From positions 1 through 61,450 of the forward strand of contig CAYPDK010000007.1 of assembly GCA_964409505.1 (NCBI GenBank): DNA of 61,450 bases. The letters run 5' to 3'. Numbering within the stretch: the first letter of the stretch is position 1; every line of letters starts with the position of its first letter. A program made the position numbers and the translations under genes. The notes below the pieces were generated by a model. The model searched no databases. It saw only the letters and a program-made list of their open reading frames with translations, and was not told the DNA's origin. This document shows, piece after piece, positions 25,428 to 34,600 of the stretch. The DNA is from JADHZC01 sp964409505. Its GTDB lineage: Bacteria > Pseudomonadota > Alphaproteobacteria > Rickettsiales > Rickettsiaceae.

Positions 25428-26825
25428 ATGTTTAGAAAATTTAATAATTTAAAGTTGATAAGTGTCTTCTTTATATGTTTATTTTTTAGTAATGTTCTAA
25501 GAGCAAGTGAAAATAATGCTCCAGGAGCTAATAGATCAACAGGAGCTAATAGATCAAATTCTGATCATCCGCTAGTGCTTTTTTTTACTAAATTTTCTTC
25601 TCCTCAAAATTTGGCAATAGATAAGAAAAATGCTGATTTGATAATAAAAATAATGGGAGGAAAAATAGTTCAAAATATTCAAACAATTGTTGGACAAAAT
25701 GACAAAGAATCAGCTACATCTTTGTTGAGAATATTCAATCAAATGTATAGGTATAAAATTCAAGAAACTCCAGAATTATTTAACCACTTATCCTTTATAA
25801 GAGATGAAATTTTTAGTAAGAATGCTTTGCGTAACAGAGAAAGAAGGCATAGTTTCTGGGTGTCTCCTATGTATAATTCTGTAAAAAAAGATTTTGATGT
25901 AGAGGTAGAATCTCTAAAATTTGGATATGAATCAACCTCTGGTGGTGATGTGTTAGGGGCTCTAGGATGGGATATTAACCTAGATAACTTATTTTTAGGT
26001 ATTGCTTTCGGATCTATATCAAAAGTGCTTGAATATAAGGGTGATTATGTTGGACAAAAAGACGCACTTAAAACTTATGCTATCACTCTTTATTCTGGGT
26101 ATTATGATTTTGAGGAAGATAATAAAGGATTTTTTTTTGATGGTCTTGTATCATGGGGATGGAATCGTCTTACAAGGTACTTTGACAAAAATATTGCTGA
26201 GAGTAGTTATAAAAGTGATATTGAGAAGGAAGCCTTATCCCAACTAATAATGATTAGGGGGTTCATCCCAGATGAAAAAATTGGTTATAAGAACTTCTTT
26301 AGAAGTAGTGTTAACTTATCAACTAGGGTAGGTTATAGCTTCCCTATGATAACAAGAAACTTATTTTTACAACCCAATTTAGGACTTTCTTGGAGAAATA
26401 TAGGACCTGCTGAGTATGATGAGTATGATGAGGCAGAAAAGTCATTTTTAGGTTCTTTTAAAGCTCAAGACAAACCTTTTGCAAAAGTTGAATCTTCCTA
26501 CAATTTAGAACTAAAGCCGACTATAGCTCTTATGTTTAGAAAAAATTTCTCTAAATCTCATTCTATCATAAAATGTGATCTCGAATATGCAGTAAAGCCT
26601 ATTAATAAGGTTGGGGAGTATTTTTTTTCCATTATTGATGATGTTAGTTTAGTAAGTCATAATTTTGGATATCTCTCAAATAAATGGGGAAATATAAAAA
26701 TAGCTCCTGCTGTATCTTTTGTTACAGATAGATTTAATGTAACATTGAGGGGGAATTACAAGAAGGAAATAAATTATAAATTATCTTCTTGGGGTATCTC
26801 TGCTAATATTGGTGTTTTCCTTTAA
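25428..26825 (+). CDS. Autotransporter-domain outer membrane protein (Sca-like)
   Basis: The 465-residue protein has a signal peptide (hydrophobic core about 8-24, likely cleavage after A26). A short low-complexity repeat follows, GANRST/GANRSN (33-44). A region of about 90 residues (48-137) is helical and unrecognised. The rest (about 141-465) looks like an autotransporter beta barrel. Its start, RHSFWVSPMYN, and the alternating pattern FGYESTSGGDVLGALGWDINLDNLFLGIAFG resemble rickettsial Sca/OmpB translocator domains. Unlike those giants it has almost no passenger. It may be a stand-alone barrel, a porin-like antigen or the reduced remnant of a Sca protein. It stands alone, 147 bases after the FNR gene. 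Confidence 0.78.
   Translation: MFRKFNNLKLISVFFICLFFSNVLRASENNAPGANRSTGANRSNSDHPLVLFFTKFSSPQNLAIDKKNADLIIKIMGGKIVQNIQTIVGQNDKESATSLLRIFNQMYRYKIQETPELFNHLSFIRDEIFSKNALRNRERRHSFWVSPMYNSVKKDFDVEVESLKFGYESTSGGDVLGALGWDINLDNLFLGIAFGSISKVLEYKGDYVGQKDALKTYAITLYSGYYDFEEDNKGFFFDGLVSWGWNRLTRYFDKNIAESSYKSDIEKEALSQLIMIRGFIPDEKIGYKNFFRSSVNLSTRVGYSFPMITRNLFLQPNLGLSWRNIGPAEYDEYDEAEKSFLGSFKAQDKPFAKVESSYNLELKPTIALMFRKNFSKSHSIIKCDLEYAVKPINKVGEYFFSIIDDVSLVSHNFGYLSNKWGNIKIAPAVSFVTDRFNVTLRGNYKKEINYKLSSWGISANIGVFL
25523..25558 (+). repeat. 18-bp in-frame tandem repeat in the autotransporter gene
   Basis: AGGAGCTAATAGATCAAC (25523-25540) is followed directly by a copy differing only in the last base (25541-25558). 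The repeat is a multiple of three and encodes GANRST then GANRSN, just after the signal peptide. Such repeats vary easily in copy number in surface proteins. Confidence 0.85.
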
Positions 26826-27111
26826 TTAGTTTACTAGAGTTCTCTTAAGATGTTGTTGTTAAGCAATCAAAATTAAGGTTTTAGTAGTAGGGGTAGGGGG
26901 TCTCTTAAATTATTTTACAAGATTAGTCGAATAATATTTATAGGATTTCTCTAACCTATGAAAATTAATATATCTGTGTCTTATATTTAGGGGCTATAAG
27001 TGGATTAGTTGTTGGTTTGCAAATAAGTGTTTTTATATGGTAGGACTACTACTTACTGGTCCTTGTTCCGAATTATCTCTTACGATTTATTTCTGTTCAA
27101 GTAAGCTATTG

Positions 27112-27429
27112 TTAATTGGATACCAAAAATTCTGTGTCTATGAGCCTTCTTAAGGCTCCACTATTAAAGAGTTCCGTTACTATATCACATCCACCTATGA
27201 ATTTACCTTTAATATATAATTGAGGAATTGTATTCCAATTAGAAAATTTCTTTATATCCGCTCTTAATTTAGAATCCTTTAATACGTCATAATCTTTAAA
27301 TTCTAAATTAAAATTCTGTAAGATATTTACTACTCTAGAAGAAAATCCACACTGGGGAAAATCTTTAGATCCCTTCATAAACAAAACAATTTTGTCATTT
27401 GAAACTGCCTCTTCTATATAACCAAACAT
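27112..27429 (-). CDS. grxD: Monothiol glutaredoxin (Grx4 type)
   Basis: This glutaredoxin of 105 residues carries the monothiol active site CGFS (27-30) within KGSKDFPQCGFSSRVV. It also has the glutathione-binding NTIPQLYIKGKFIGGCDIV. The family binds and transfers [2Fe-2S] clusters, matching the many Fe-S proteins here (SdhB, Nth, probably the DUF2163 protein). It is convergent with the autotransporter and divergent from nth. Confidence 0.96.
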   Translation of the reverse strand: MFGYIEEAVSNDKIVLFMKGSKDFPQCGFSSRVVNILQNFNLEFKDYDVLKDSKLRADIKKFSNWNTIPQLYIKGKFIGGCDIVTELFNSGALRRLIDTEFLVSN

Positions 27430-27536
27430 ATATTCTCTTATTTTTAAAATTTTTAATATTATCTGTAAAAAATAACGAATTATCTGTATAATATCACAGT
27501 GACTAAATTAGTTAAATTAAAAAATGTTTCTTTCTT

Positions 27537-28181
27537 TTGTATTTACCTAGAAAAGATATAAATGCTATTTTTGAAAATTTTTACTGTTATAATAAAAATC
27601 CTAAATCAGAACTAAATTATTCAAATGATTTTACGTTTTTAATAGCTGTAATCTTATCTGCAAGAGCAACTGATGTATCTGTTAATAAAGCTACAAATAA
27701 ATTGTTTAACTTATACAAAACTCCTCTGGAGTTTCTTCAACTAGGAGAAGAAAATCTAAAAACTTATATAAATAATATAGGTCTTTATAATTCAAAATCT
27801 AAAAATATTATTAGTACCTCAAAAATATTATATGAATCTTATAATTCTACCGTCCCAGGAGATTTTGATAAATTAATCCAACTCCCAGGAGTTGGTCGAA
27901 AAACAGCTAACGTAATTTTAAATGGTCTATTTAATAAGAAAACTATCGCTGTTGATACACATGTCTACAGAGTAGGTAAACGTCTTGGTCTTGCTACTGC
28001 AAACTCTGCTGAACTTGTAGAAAAAGAATTAATGAAAAATATACCTGATAAATGGATTAAAAAAGCTCATCACTGGTTGGTCTTACATGGTAGATATATT
28101 TGTAAATCTAGACATCCCTTATGCACAAAATGTATCATTGTAAAATATTGTCGCTATTATAAGATTAATTTTTGTAAATAA
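27537..28181 (+). CDS. nth: Endonuclease III
   Basis: Nth removes oxidised pyrimidines from DNA and cleaves the resulting abasic site. The 214-residue protein has the helix-hairpin-helix LPGVGRKTA (116-124) with catalytic K122, the catalytic D140 in AVDTHVYRV and the [4Fe-4S] loop C189-X6-C196-X2-C199-X5-C205. No in-frame ATG precedes the conserved region, so a TTG at 27537 is the probable start. An ATG at 27524 is in another frame and stops after eight codons. Confidence 0.95.
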   Translation: MYLPRKDINAIFENFYCYNKNPKSELNYSNDFTFLIAVILSARATDVSVNKATNKLFNLYKTPLEFLQLGEENLKTYINNIGLYNSKSKNIISTSKILYESYNSTVPGDFDKLIQLPGVGRKTANVILNGLFNKKTIAVDTHVYRVGKRLGLATANSAELVEKELMKNIPDKWIKKAHHWLVLHGRYICKSRHPLCTKCIIVKYCRYYKINFCK

Positions 28182-28228
28182 TTCACTTAACAGATATATC
28201 TTTAGCTCTTTTATTTAAGAAAAAATTT

Positions 28229-30160
28229 TTATCTTCTCCCAAACAATTTTTCTATATCTTTTTTAGTTAATTTTATATATGTGGGTCTTCCATGGTTGCA
28301 TTGAGCAGAAAAATTATTATTCTCAATCTCTCTTAAAAGAGCATTCATCTCTAAATAAGAAAGTTTCTTTTTCGCTCTTATTGCATAATGGCATGCATAT
28401 GTCTCTGTAATATTTTCTATTAATTTACTCAATACAAATTCATCTCCTATTTCTAGTAAGTGTTCTGCTATATCTATTACTAGCTCTTTTATATTGGTTT
28501 GTTCTAATATAGCTGGAACCGCGCTAATTTCTACTGTTTTGTTTCCTATGTGCTTTGCATATAAAGACAATGTCTCTAAATTTTCTCTGTTTTCTTCTAT
28601 TAACTCAGCCATTCTCTCATCTTGTAGCTCTACTTTTTGAGGAATTAAAAGATTCTGAGTTATTAAGCCATTATTTTTTATTTTCTCTTTGATTCTTTCA
28701 TATCCTATACGTTCATCTGATGCATGTTGATCCACTATGATTAAAGCATCCTCTGTCTCGGATATTATGTAGGTATCGTATATTTGAGCCTTCGCTGCTC
28801 CTAATCTATATTTTTTATATTTTTCCCTCGAAGAAGTATCTCCTTCTTCTGAAGATTCTCTTGAAATTGGCATCAAGTCCTTATAAAAATTACTTGTCAA
28901 TTCAATGTTATCCAGATTTTTAGGTTCCAAATCTAGTGTTTTCTTATTACCTGATTGATATTTAGAAGAAAATTTTATTTCTTCTATGTTAAGGGTTTCA
29001 GGAGTGCTTGTATCTTTTTCTTTAACAAAAGATATTTTTTTTGAACTATTTGTTTCTAAAATTAAATTTTCTTCTCCCTCTATATTTGATTTTATATATT
29101 CTTGAGCTTTGTTTGATAGTGTAGACGAAACTCTATTATTTCTACTTAAAGTAGTTTTTATTGCTTGTATTAAATTTGACTTTACCTGATTTGGATTGAA
29201 AAACTTTACTTCTGCTTTATGAGGATGTACGTTTACATCTACTAGTTTTGGATCTATATCTATAAAAATAATTGATATTGGAAATTTATTATTCATAATA
29301 ACGTCCTGATAGGATAGTTTTAAAGCTATTGATAGTAACTTGTCCCTTATTGGCCTTTTGTTTACGAATAAAAATTGATCTTCACTTGAAGATTTGTTAA
29401 GAGTAGGAAGGCTTGTATAACCGTAAATTCTTAAATCTTGATACTCATACGATACAAAACAACTATTTTCTAAAAAACTCTCTCCAAAAACATCTCTTAC
29501 CCTATTTTTAAATATCTTATCTAGATCTTTAGTATAATCTTTTTTCTCTCTTATAGCTTTCGAACTTAATCTTAAAATCTCTTTTGAATTATGAATTAAT
29601 ATAAAAGAAATCATAGGATTACTTAAAGCTAGTTTTTTGATTACAGATAAAATAGAATGTAACTCTGTCTTATCTGTCCTAAGAAATTTTAATCTTGCAG
29701 GAACAGAAAAAAATATATCTCTCACTTCGATTTTCGTACCTATATTACAAGGCATTATATCTATTGGATACACTTCCCCTGCAAGAACTCTTAACCTATA
29801 ACCATGCTCGTCTTTTTGAGTTCTTGTTGTTATAGAAAATTTGCTTATAGCAGCAATCGATGGAATTGCCTCTCCTCTAAAGCCAAAATTTTCTATATTT
29901 TCTAGATTGTCTTCATCTAACTTAGAAGTGCTATGTCTTTGAATACAAAGTAATAATTCTTCCTTATTCATTCCAAATCCATTATCTGATACTGTAATTA
30001 AGTTCTTGCCAGACCTCTCAAGAGTTACAGTAATTTCTGTCGCGCATGCATCTATAGAATTTTCAACTAACTCTTTTACAACAGAAGAGGGCCTCTCTAT
30101 TACCTCTCCTGCGGCTATCTTGTTTATTGTGCTATTAGATAAAAGCTTTATCCTACTCAT
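28229..30160 (-). CDS. mutL: DNA mismatch repair protein MutL (endonuclease type)
   Basis: MutL couples MutS mismatch recognition to strand removal. The N-terminal GHKL ATPase domain has ENSIDA (33-38), DNGFGM (59-64) and GFRGEAIPSI (93-102). The C-terminal domain keeps the metal-dependent nicking motif DQHA-SD-E-RIGY-E (477-488), plus ACHYAIRAKK (589-598) and CNHGRPT (621-627). It is therefore the endonuclease-active type found in bacteria without MutH. The 643-residue length is normal, with a long polar linker at about 335-450. It shares its direction with the ABC gene upstream, 67 bases away. Confidence 0.96.
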   Translation of the reverse strand: MSRIKLLSNSTINKIAAGEVIERPSSVVKELVENSIDACATEITVTLERSGKNLITVSDNGFGMNKEELLLCIQRHSTSKLDEDNLENIENFGFRGEAIPSIAAISKFSITTRTQKDEHGYRLRVLAGEVYPIDIMPCNIGTKIEVRDIFFSVPARLKFLRTDKTELHSILSVIKKLALSNPMISFILIHNSKEILRLSSKAIREKKDYTKDLDKIFKNRVRDVFGESFLENSCFVSYEYQDLRIYGYTSLPTLNKSSSEDQFLFVNKRPIRDKLLSIALKLSYQDVIMNNKFPISIIFIDIDPKLVDVNVHPHKAEVKFFNPNQVKSNLIQAIKTTLSRNNRVSSTLSNKAQEYIKSNIEGEENLILETNSSKKISFVKEKDTSTPETLNIEEIKFSSKYQSGNKKTLDLEPKNLDNIELTSNFYKDLMPISRESSEEGDTSSREKYKKYRLGAAKAQIYDTYIISETEDALIIVDQHASDERIGYERIKEKIKNNGLITQNLLIPQKVELQDERMAELIEENRENLETLSLYAKHIGNKTVEISAVPAILEQTNIKELVIDIAEHLLEIGDEFVLSKLIENITETYACHYAIRAKKKLSYLEMNALLREIENNNFSAQCNHGRPTYIKLTKKDIEKLFGRR

Positions 30161-30227
30161 AATTTATTGTTGTAGGTAAAATTATAATTCTATACAATTC
30201 ATAAAAGAAAATCTATTATTAGTTGTG

Positions 30228-31970
30228 CTATTCTTGTGTTTTTTTGTAAAATTCTTTATATATGTTAGATTTCTTTAAAAGCTCATTATGATTACCAACA
30301 GATTCTATTTTTCCTTTATCTAAAATAAAAATCTTGTCAAAATTTTTTATAGAAGAAACTCTATGGGTAATATTTAAAATTGTAGATTTTTTTAAATAAT
30401 TTTTTATGTTCTGCAATATTTTCTTTTCTCCTTCTAGGTCTATTGCATTTGTTGCCTCATCTAATATTAGTATTTTTGGAGCTACTGCTAGCGCTCTTGC
30501 TATGAGAATTTTTTGCTTTTGACCTGAAGAAAGAGTGTTATTTTTTTGCTGAATCTCTGTATCTAGTTTTAAATTAAATCTATCTACAAAATCTTTTATG
30601 TCACATATTTCAATAATTTTTGATAACTTATCTTGTTCTAAATCTGGATTAGCATAAAGGATATTATTTTTTATAGAATCTGTAAAAATATTCTGGTCTT
30701 GTGATACATATATAATTTTTTTATTAAAAGTTATTTTATCTATATTTCTTATATCTTTATCTCCTAATAACAACCTACCAGAATTGTAATCGTAAATCTT
30801 TAATAATATTTTTGCTAAACTACTCTTACCAGAACCGCTAACTCCTATGATGCCTACCATCTGTCCCTCTTTGATATGCATAGAAATATCTTGTAATACC
30901 TTGATATCAGGTCTTGTGCTATAAAAAAATGATATGTTTTGTAGAGTGATATCAAAAATGTTCCTCTCATTATCATTTTTTATTATACTCTCGCTCTCAT
31001 TAGAAAATAACTCTTCCTCTGAAGGAGAAGATAGAGATAAAATTTTTGATACTCGATCAAGAGACGCAATAGGTTCCGTTATATGACTAAATATCTCAGC
31101 AATGCCGATAGAACTCATAATAGCAATTAATGAATAATACATAAAAGATACCATCGAACCAGAAGAAATTTTTCCTTCTATAATATCCCTTACTCCAAGC
31201 CAAATTACAAATATTAAAGATAAAAATGTTACTGTTATTGCAGTCGCAAAAAAAAATGACCTAAACATTAATCTATATTTAGAATGATATAAGTATTTTT
31301 TGTAAATTTTTAAAAATTTTTTAATAGTGCTCTCTTGTTGGTTATATATATATATAACCTCTATAGAAGCTAATTTTTCCTCTATCTCTAAAAATATATC
31401 ACTTTCCTTTTTTAAAGAAATTGAAGAAATGTTCTTTAGGTACTTTCCCAGTTTGATCAAAATTAATATTAATAAAGGAAAAATTACCAATATTATTAAG
31501 GATAATTTTGTGTTTTCCTTTATCATAAGAATTATACCTCCTAAAAACATAAAAAAATTCCTTATGAAAAAAGATAAAAAATTACTTATTGAACTACCAA
31601 TTGATTGAATATCTGAAATAAAAATTGATAAATAATCACTTATCTTTGTCTTCTCAAAATCTTTGATTTTTAGACTTAAAAGAGTCTTATATACATCTTT
31701 TCTTAAATCATACATAATCTCAATGCTAATCTTATTTATGTAATAAGATCTCAAAAAGCTAAATATAGAAAAAATACATATTATTATTACTATATCCCAT
31801 AAAGTACTATCTAATAGTTTCTTATTTTCTATTCCTAAATCAACAAATTTCGAAAAAATATGTCCTATCCTTAAAATGCTCAGAGCTACTACCGTTAAAC
31901 TAAAAAACACAATAAAAAGTTGTAGTTTGTGATTTTTTAAATACTTTATTAAATTCCCTATGTTTACCAT
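30228..31970 (-). CDS. ABC transporter, fused permease and ATPase (exporter type)
   Basis: This half-transporter of 580 residues joins a six-helix membrane domain (about 15-300) to an ATPase domain (about 338-575). The Walker A motif GVSGSGKSS is at 376-384, the signature LSSGQ at 480-484, Walker B ILILDEAT at 500-507 and the H-loop histidine at H536. All nucleotide-binding residues look intact. The architecture matches MsbA-like lipid, peptide or drug exporters that work as homodimers. The substrate cannot be told from sequence. It begins 20 bases after nadK and probably shares its transcript. Confidence 0.93.
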   Translation of the reverse strand: MVNIGNLIKYLKNHKLQLFIVFFSLTVVALSILRIGHIFSKFVDLGIENKKLLDSTLWDIVIIICIFSIFSFLRSYYINKISIEIMYDLRKDVYKTLLSLKIKDFEKTKISDYLSIFISDIQSIGSSISNFLSFFIRNFFMFLGGIILMIKENTKLSLIILVIFPLLILILIKLGKYLKNISSISLKKESDIFLEIEEKLASIEVIYIYNQQESTIKKFLKIYKKYLYHSKYRLMFRSFFFATAITVTFLSLIFVIWLGVRDIIEGKISSGSMVSFMYYSLIAIMSSIGIAEIFSHITEPIASLDRVSKILSLSSPSEEELFSNESESIIKNDNERNIFDITLQNISFFYSTRPDIKVLQDISMHIKEGQMVGIIGVSGSGKSSLAKILLKIYDYNSGRLLLGDKDIRNIDKITFNKKIIYVSQDQNIFTDSIKNNILYANPDLEQDKLSKIIEICDIKDFVDRFNLKLDTEIQQKNNTLSSGQKQKILIARALAVAPKILILDEATNAIDLEGEKKILQNIKNYLKKSTILNITHRVSSIKNFDKIFILDKGKIESVGNHNELLKKSNIYKEFYKKTQE

Positions 31971-31990
31971 TTGATTGTCTTATCTTTCTT

Positions 31991-32755
31991 TTAAAAATTA
32001 AATTGCTCTTTTGTTACTTTGTCTTCTAAAGTGTAATCCTGATTAAATAGAACTTTAGCAAATTTCTCTCTTGAAATCGAAATTGATACTTTAACTATAT
32101 TTTGATACTCTTGAAAATCTGCTACAGCATTAACAGGTCTTGTCTTAATATGCAAGATGCCAAAATCTATTCTTGATGATATAGGTAATAGGGCTCCTTT
32201 CCACCTTCTTGGCAAATAAGGACAAATAGGAGTCAAACATAAAACATTAGCATTTAATGGAACTATCTGACCTCCCGCTGAAGAATTATATGCCGTACTT
32301 CCTGCAGGAGTAGAAACTATAGCTCCGTCCGCTACAATCTTACCTATCTTTTTTATACCATTGACACTGATTTGAAAATGAGATGCTTGGTTACTTTGTC
32401 TAAAAATACTCACGTCATTAAAAGCAATAGATTCGTATTTCCTACTCTTGTCATCAATTGCTTTCATCTCTAATGGATAGAGAATAATTTGTTTTGCTTT
32501 TTCTATGTTGTTAAATAAATTCTTTGTGCTAAAATTATTCATTAAAAAACCTATGTTACCAGTGTTTATACCATAAAATAACTTGTTTAAATACGAATAT
32601 TGATGTAGTCTCTTAAGTAATTCTCCATCACCACCTACTACTATAATTACGTCTGATTCCTCAGGAGAAAATATCTTGTAAAATTTCTGTATATGATTGA
32701 TGATTTTTTTGACCTTCGCAGTTCTTGTATTAAATACAATAGAAAATTTTTTCAC
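31991..32755 (-). CDS. nadK: NAD kinase
   Basis: NadK phosphorylates NAD to NADP in the cytoplasm. The 254-residue protein has the GGDG catalytic motif (41-44), NTGNIGFL (64-71) and TPAGSTAYNSSAGGQIVPLNANVL (about 151-174). It is the first gene of a minus-strand run nadK-ABC-mutL and is divergent from rnj, leaving 82-136 bases for two promoters depending on the rnj start. NADPH made this way can feed the FNR and TrxB reductases of the window. Confidence 0.96.
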   Translation of the reverse strand: MKKFSIVFNTRTAKVKKIINHIQKFYKIFSPEESDVIIVVGGDGELLKRLHQYSYLNKLFYGINTGNIGFLMNNFSTKNLFNNIEKAKQIILYPLEMKAIDDKSRKYESIAFNDVSIFRQSNQASHFQISVNGIKKIGKIVADGAIVSTPAGSTAYNSSAGGQIVPLNANVLCLTPICPYLPRRWKGALLPISSRIDFGILHIKTRPVNAVADFQEYQNIVKVSISISREKFAKVLFNQDYTLEDKVTKEQFNF

Positions 32756-32891
32756 AACTTGTCTTTATCGTTTATTTTTAGTACATATAAAATTTCTTTA
32801 ACCTACATACTATTAAATTCTTATTTTTAGTATATGATTGTCTAAGAGTTTAGTCCTTATGAGTAAGTATTTAATAACAATAGATATTAAA

Positions 32892-34535
32892 ATGAATTTT
32901 AGTCTAAAAAATTTTAAAAATAAACTCCTCTTTGTTCCACTCGGAGGAGCTGGTGAGATTGGAGCTAATTTGAATCTTTACCACCTTGAAGAAAAATGGA
33001 TTATCGTTGATTGTGGAATTGGTTTCTCAGATCAGTCTCTGCCAGGAGTTGATATAATAGTCCCAGACGTTTCCTTCATCAAAGAAATAAAAAATAATCT
33101 GCTTGCGTTGTTTATAACACATGCTCATGAAGATCATATAGGCGCAATACCCTATTTATGGGAAGAGTTAAATTGTCCAATTTATGCTACTACCTTTGCA
33201 AAAAATGTTTTAAAAAAAAAAAATTTACCTTTCAAAGACCAAATGCAAATTCATGATCTTGCCGCTTTAAAAAAAGTTGACCTTGGCCCCTTTTCTGTAG
33301 AAGCTCTAAATATGAATCACTCAATACCAGAAATGCAAGCTCTCTTTATTAGAACAAAATTAGGCAATATTCTTCATACAGGAGATTGGAAATTTGAATC
33401 TAAACCTATAATTGGTACTGAACTTGATAAAAAAAAATTGTCTCAATTTCAAAGTGAAGGAGTTCTTGCATTAGTCTCAGATTCTACTAATGTCTTTGAA
33501 GAAAATCAGGATAAGTCTGAGCTTATGCTCAAAAAAAATTTGTCTAATATTATAAAAAAAGCTTCTGGATTAATTTTGATTACTACTTTCGCATCCAATA
33601 TTGCAAGGCTGGAATCTATCATAAGTATAGCTTCTCAATGTAAGAAAAAAGTTGCTCTTGCAGGACTCAGTATGAAAAATATGTTTGAATCCGCTCAGCA
33701 AAGTGGTTATCTAAGTAATGCTGATTCCGTGATGATTTCAGAACGCGATATTGGACTATTTCCTCGAAATCAAATCATAGTAATTGCAACAGGCTGTCAA
33801 GGAGAACCTAATGCTGCTTTAAATAGAATTATTAAAAATAATTTTCCATATCTTAAGCTTACAAAAAGCGATAAGGTTATATTCTCTTCTAAAATTATTC
33901 CTGGAAATGATAAAAAAATTTTTAAATTGCTTAATCTTCTTGCAAAAAATGATATAGAATTTATCACAGAAAAAATGGATCTAGTTCATGTCTCAGGACA
34001 TCCATCCTCAAAAGAGTTAAAGGATTTATATAATCTTGTTAAGCCTCAGATTGCTATTCCCGTTCATGGAGAACCTGTACATCTAAAACAACACGCTAAA
34101 TTAGCAAAATCATTTGGTGCGCAAGAAATTGTTACTGCTTATAATGGAAAAGTTGTCTTAATTGAAAAAAATTGTTCTCAAGTTCTAGGTGAAGTAAAAG
34201 TAGGGTACTTGGCTGTTGATGGAAATTATTTAATTCCATCAACCTCAAATTTATTTAAAGATAGAACTCTTATCTCTAAAGAAGGAATAATTATTTTATC
34301 TGTCTTAATGAATCAATTATATGATTCACACATTATTCTTAATACTCCTGGAATATTAGATGAAATACATGATATTGACTTAATTCAATATATTAAGTCT
34401 AAAATTTTAGAACAATTAACTCAACTACAAAATCTTGATACCAAATCAATGAAATTACATTTGCGAAAAATTATAGCTAAAATTATAAAAAAAGAAGTTA
34501 ACAAATTCCCGCTCATTATAGTTAATATAACTTAA
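32892..34535 (+). CDS. rnj: Ribonuclease J
   Basis: RNase J is a metallo-beta-lactamase/beta-CASP nuclease with 5'-3' exonuclease and endonuclease activity on RNA. With the start used here (547 residues) FVPLGGAGEIGANLNLY is at 14-30 and the metal motif HAHEDHIGAIP at 77-87. The segments STNVFEEN and SGHPSSKEL and the later HGEP motif (IPVHGEPVHLK) are intact. Earlier in-frame starts exist at 32859 (ATG) and 32838 (TTG), but conservation begins at MNFSLKNF. No Shine-Dalgarno sequence decides between them. Confidence 0.95.
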   Translation: MNFSLKNFKNKLLFVPLGGAGEIGANLNLYHLEEKWIIVDCGIGFSDQSLPGVDIIVPDVSFIKEIKNNLLALFITHAHEDHIGAIPYLWEELNCPIYATTFAKNVLKKKNLPFKDQMQIHDLAALKKVDLGPFSVEALNMNHSIPEMQALFIRTKLGNILHTGDWKFESKPIIGTELDKKKLSQFQSEGVLALVSDSTNVFEENQDKSELMLKKNLSNIIKKASGLILITTFASNIARLESIISIASQCKKKVALAGLSMKNMFESAQQSGYLSNADSVMISERDIGLFPRNQIIVIATGCQGEPNAALNRIIKNNFPYLKLTKSDKVIFSSKIIPGNDKKIFKLLNLLAKNDIEFITEKMDLVHVSGHPSSKELKDLYNLVKPQIAIPVHGEPVHLKQHAKLAKSFGAQEIVTAYNGKVVLIEKNCSQVLGEVKVGYLAVDGNYLIPSTSNLFKDRTLISKEGIIILSVLMNQLYDSHIILNTPGILDEIHDIDLIQYIKSKILEQLTQLQNLDTKSMKLHLRKIIAKIIKKEVNKFPLIIVNIT

Positions 34536-34600
34536 TATTAAAGAGTAACCTCATATCAAACATAGCTCGTATATAGTACTACTTCAAAAAAGCGATACCT

